From positions 62,001 to 126,000 of the forward strand of contig QXVZ01029203.1 of NCBI GenBank assembly GCA_008931825.1: 64,000 nt of DNA. Direction: 5' to 3'. Origin of the DNA: Phallusia fumigata. Taxonomy: Eukaryota > Chordata > Ascidiacea > Phlebobranchia > Ascidiidae. Numbering within the stretch: the stretch's first letter is position 1; the number at the start of each line of letters is the position of its first letter. Under the pieces are notes generated by a model. It was given only the letters and a program-made list of their open reading frames with translations, was not told where the DNA came from and ran no database searches. The position numbers were made by a program, and so were the translations under genes. Shown here piece by piece: positions 63,577 through 64,000 of this stretch.

Positions 63577-64000
63577 CTAAAAGAAGACGACTGTAAACAT
63601 CATCATCAAGGCTGATTGCTAGAGCCTGCTTTGGGGCGCGTAAATTGTTTGGAGAAAATTGCTTGACTGAGTTTGGTTTACAGCAGCTGGAGTAAAATTC
63701 GAATTTATATTTATTCATACATTAATAAGGAAAAATGTGACACCGACTTTTGGGGTTTTGAAGCGCACTTCTTGTACCGTTATGTCAAAGCTTATTTAAA
63801 AACTTTTTCAATTATTCCAAACCATGACATTTGTAATTCGTAACGTTTTATATTTAAAAAGTGATTTATGCATGTGATGCATATTATGTAAAGCAACCGA
63901 TGACTAGCAACCGTCAAAGCGCAACACAACATCCGCGTAGCATGCACATGCCTCCTGTATTTTAAGGTCTGCTGAAAGCAGGAACTAACAGCTCATGTTA

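Overview
The window looks like nuclear DNA from a solitary ascidian of the Ciona type. It is AT-rich, with genes of many small exons, short GT-AG introns and short intergenic gaps. Single n characters are mostly flanked by two slightly different copies of the same sequence, which is what two unmerged haplotypes of a very polymorphic animal produce. The species cannot be fixed from sequence alone. All gene calls rest on conceptual translation, splice sites and phase-consistent exon joining done by eye.

Left part, 0-20.5 kb, minus strand: an SLC6 Na+/Cl- coupled transporter close to the glycine transporters (127-6405; its 3' end lies outside the window), then an HSPA4/Hsp110 chaperone gene (8760-20472). 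The chaperone gene contains several haplotype-overlap artefacts, including a 1.25-kb block that repeats five exons, and at least one C-terminal exon cannot be found. A perfect three-unit heat-shock element lies just upstream of its start codon.

Middle, 21-34 kb: a decayed ZP-domain (zona pellucida type) gene on the plus strand, CNOT7/8 (CCR4-NOT deadenylase) on the minus strand, and POLR2D (RNA polymerase II subunit RPB4) on the plus strand. The last two are head to head. From 34 to 38.6 kb no convincing gene was seen.

Right part, 38.6-64 kb: five multi-exon seven-transmembrane receptor genes, one on the plus strand and four in tandem on the minus strand (the last runs off the right edge). 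One unrelated four-exon gene of unknown function (188 codons) sits between receptors 1 and 2. The receptors share features with the EDG (S1P/LPA) branch of class A: GWNC in the second extracellular loop, an aspartate eight residues after the TM6 proline, and a CKCC-like tail. They lack the usual D2.50, CWxP and NPxxY signatures and, in at least three copies, the arginine of DRY. They look like a lineage-specific, expanding family of atypical receptors and are the most interesting content of the window.

Smaller items are non-autonomous DNA-transposon-like foldbacks, three hAT-like terminal fragments, two long hairpins (one inside the POLR2D intron) and simple repeats. No retrovirus-like or LTR element was recognised.
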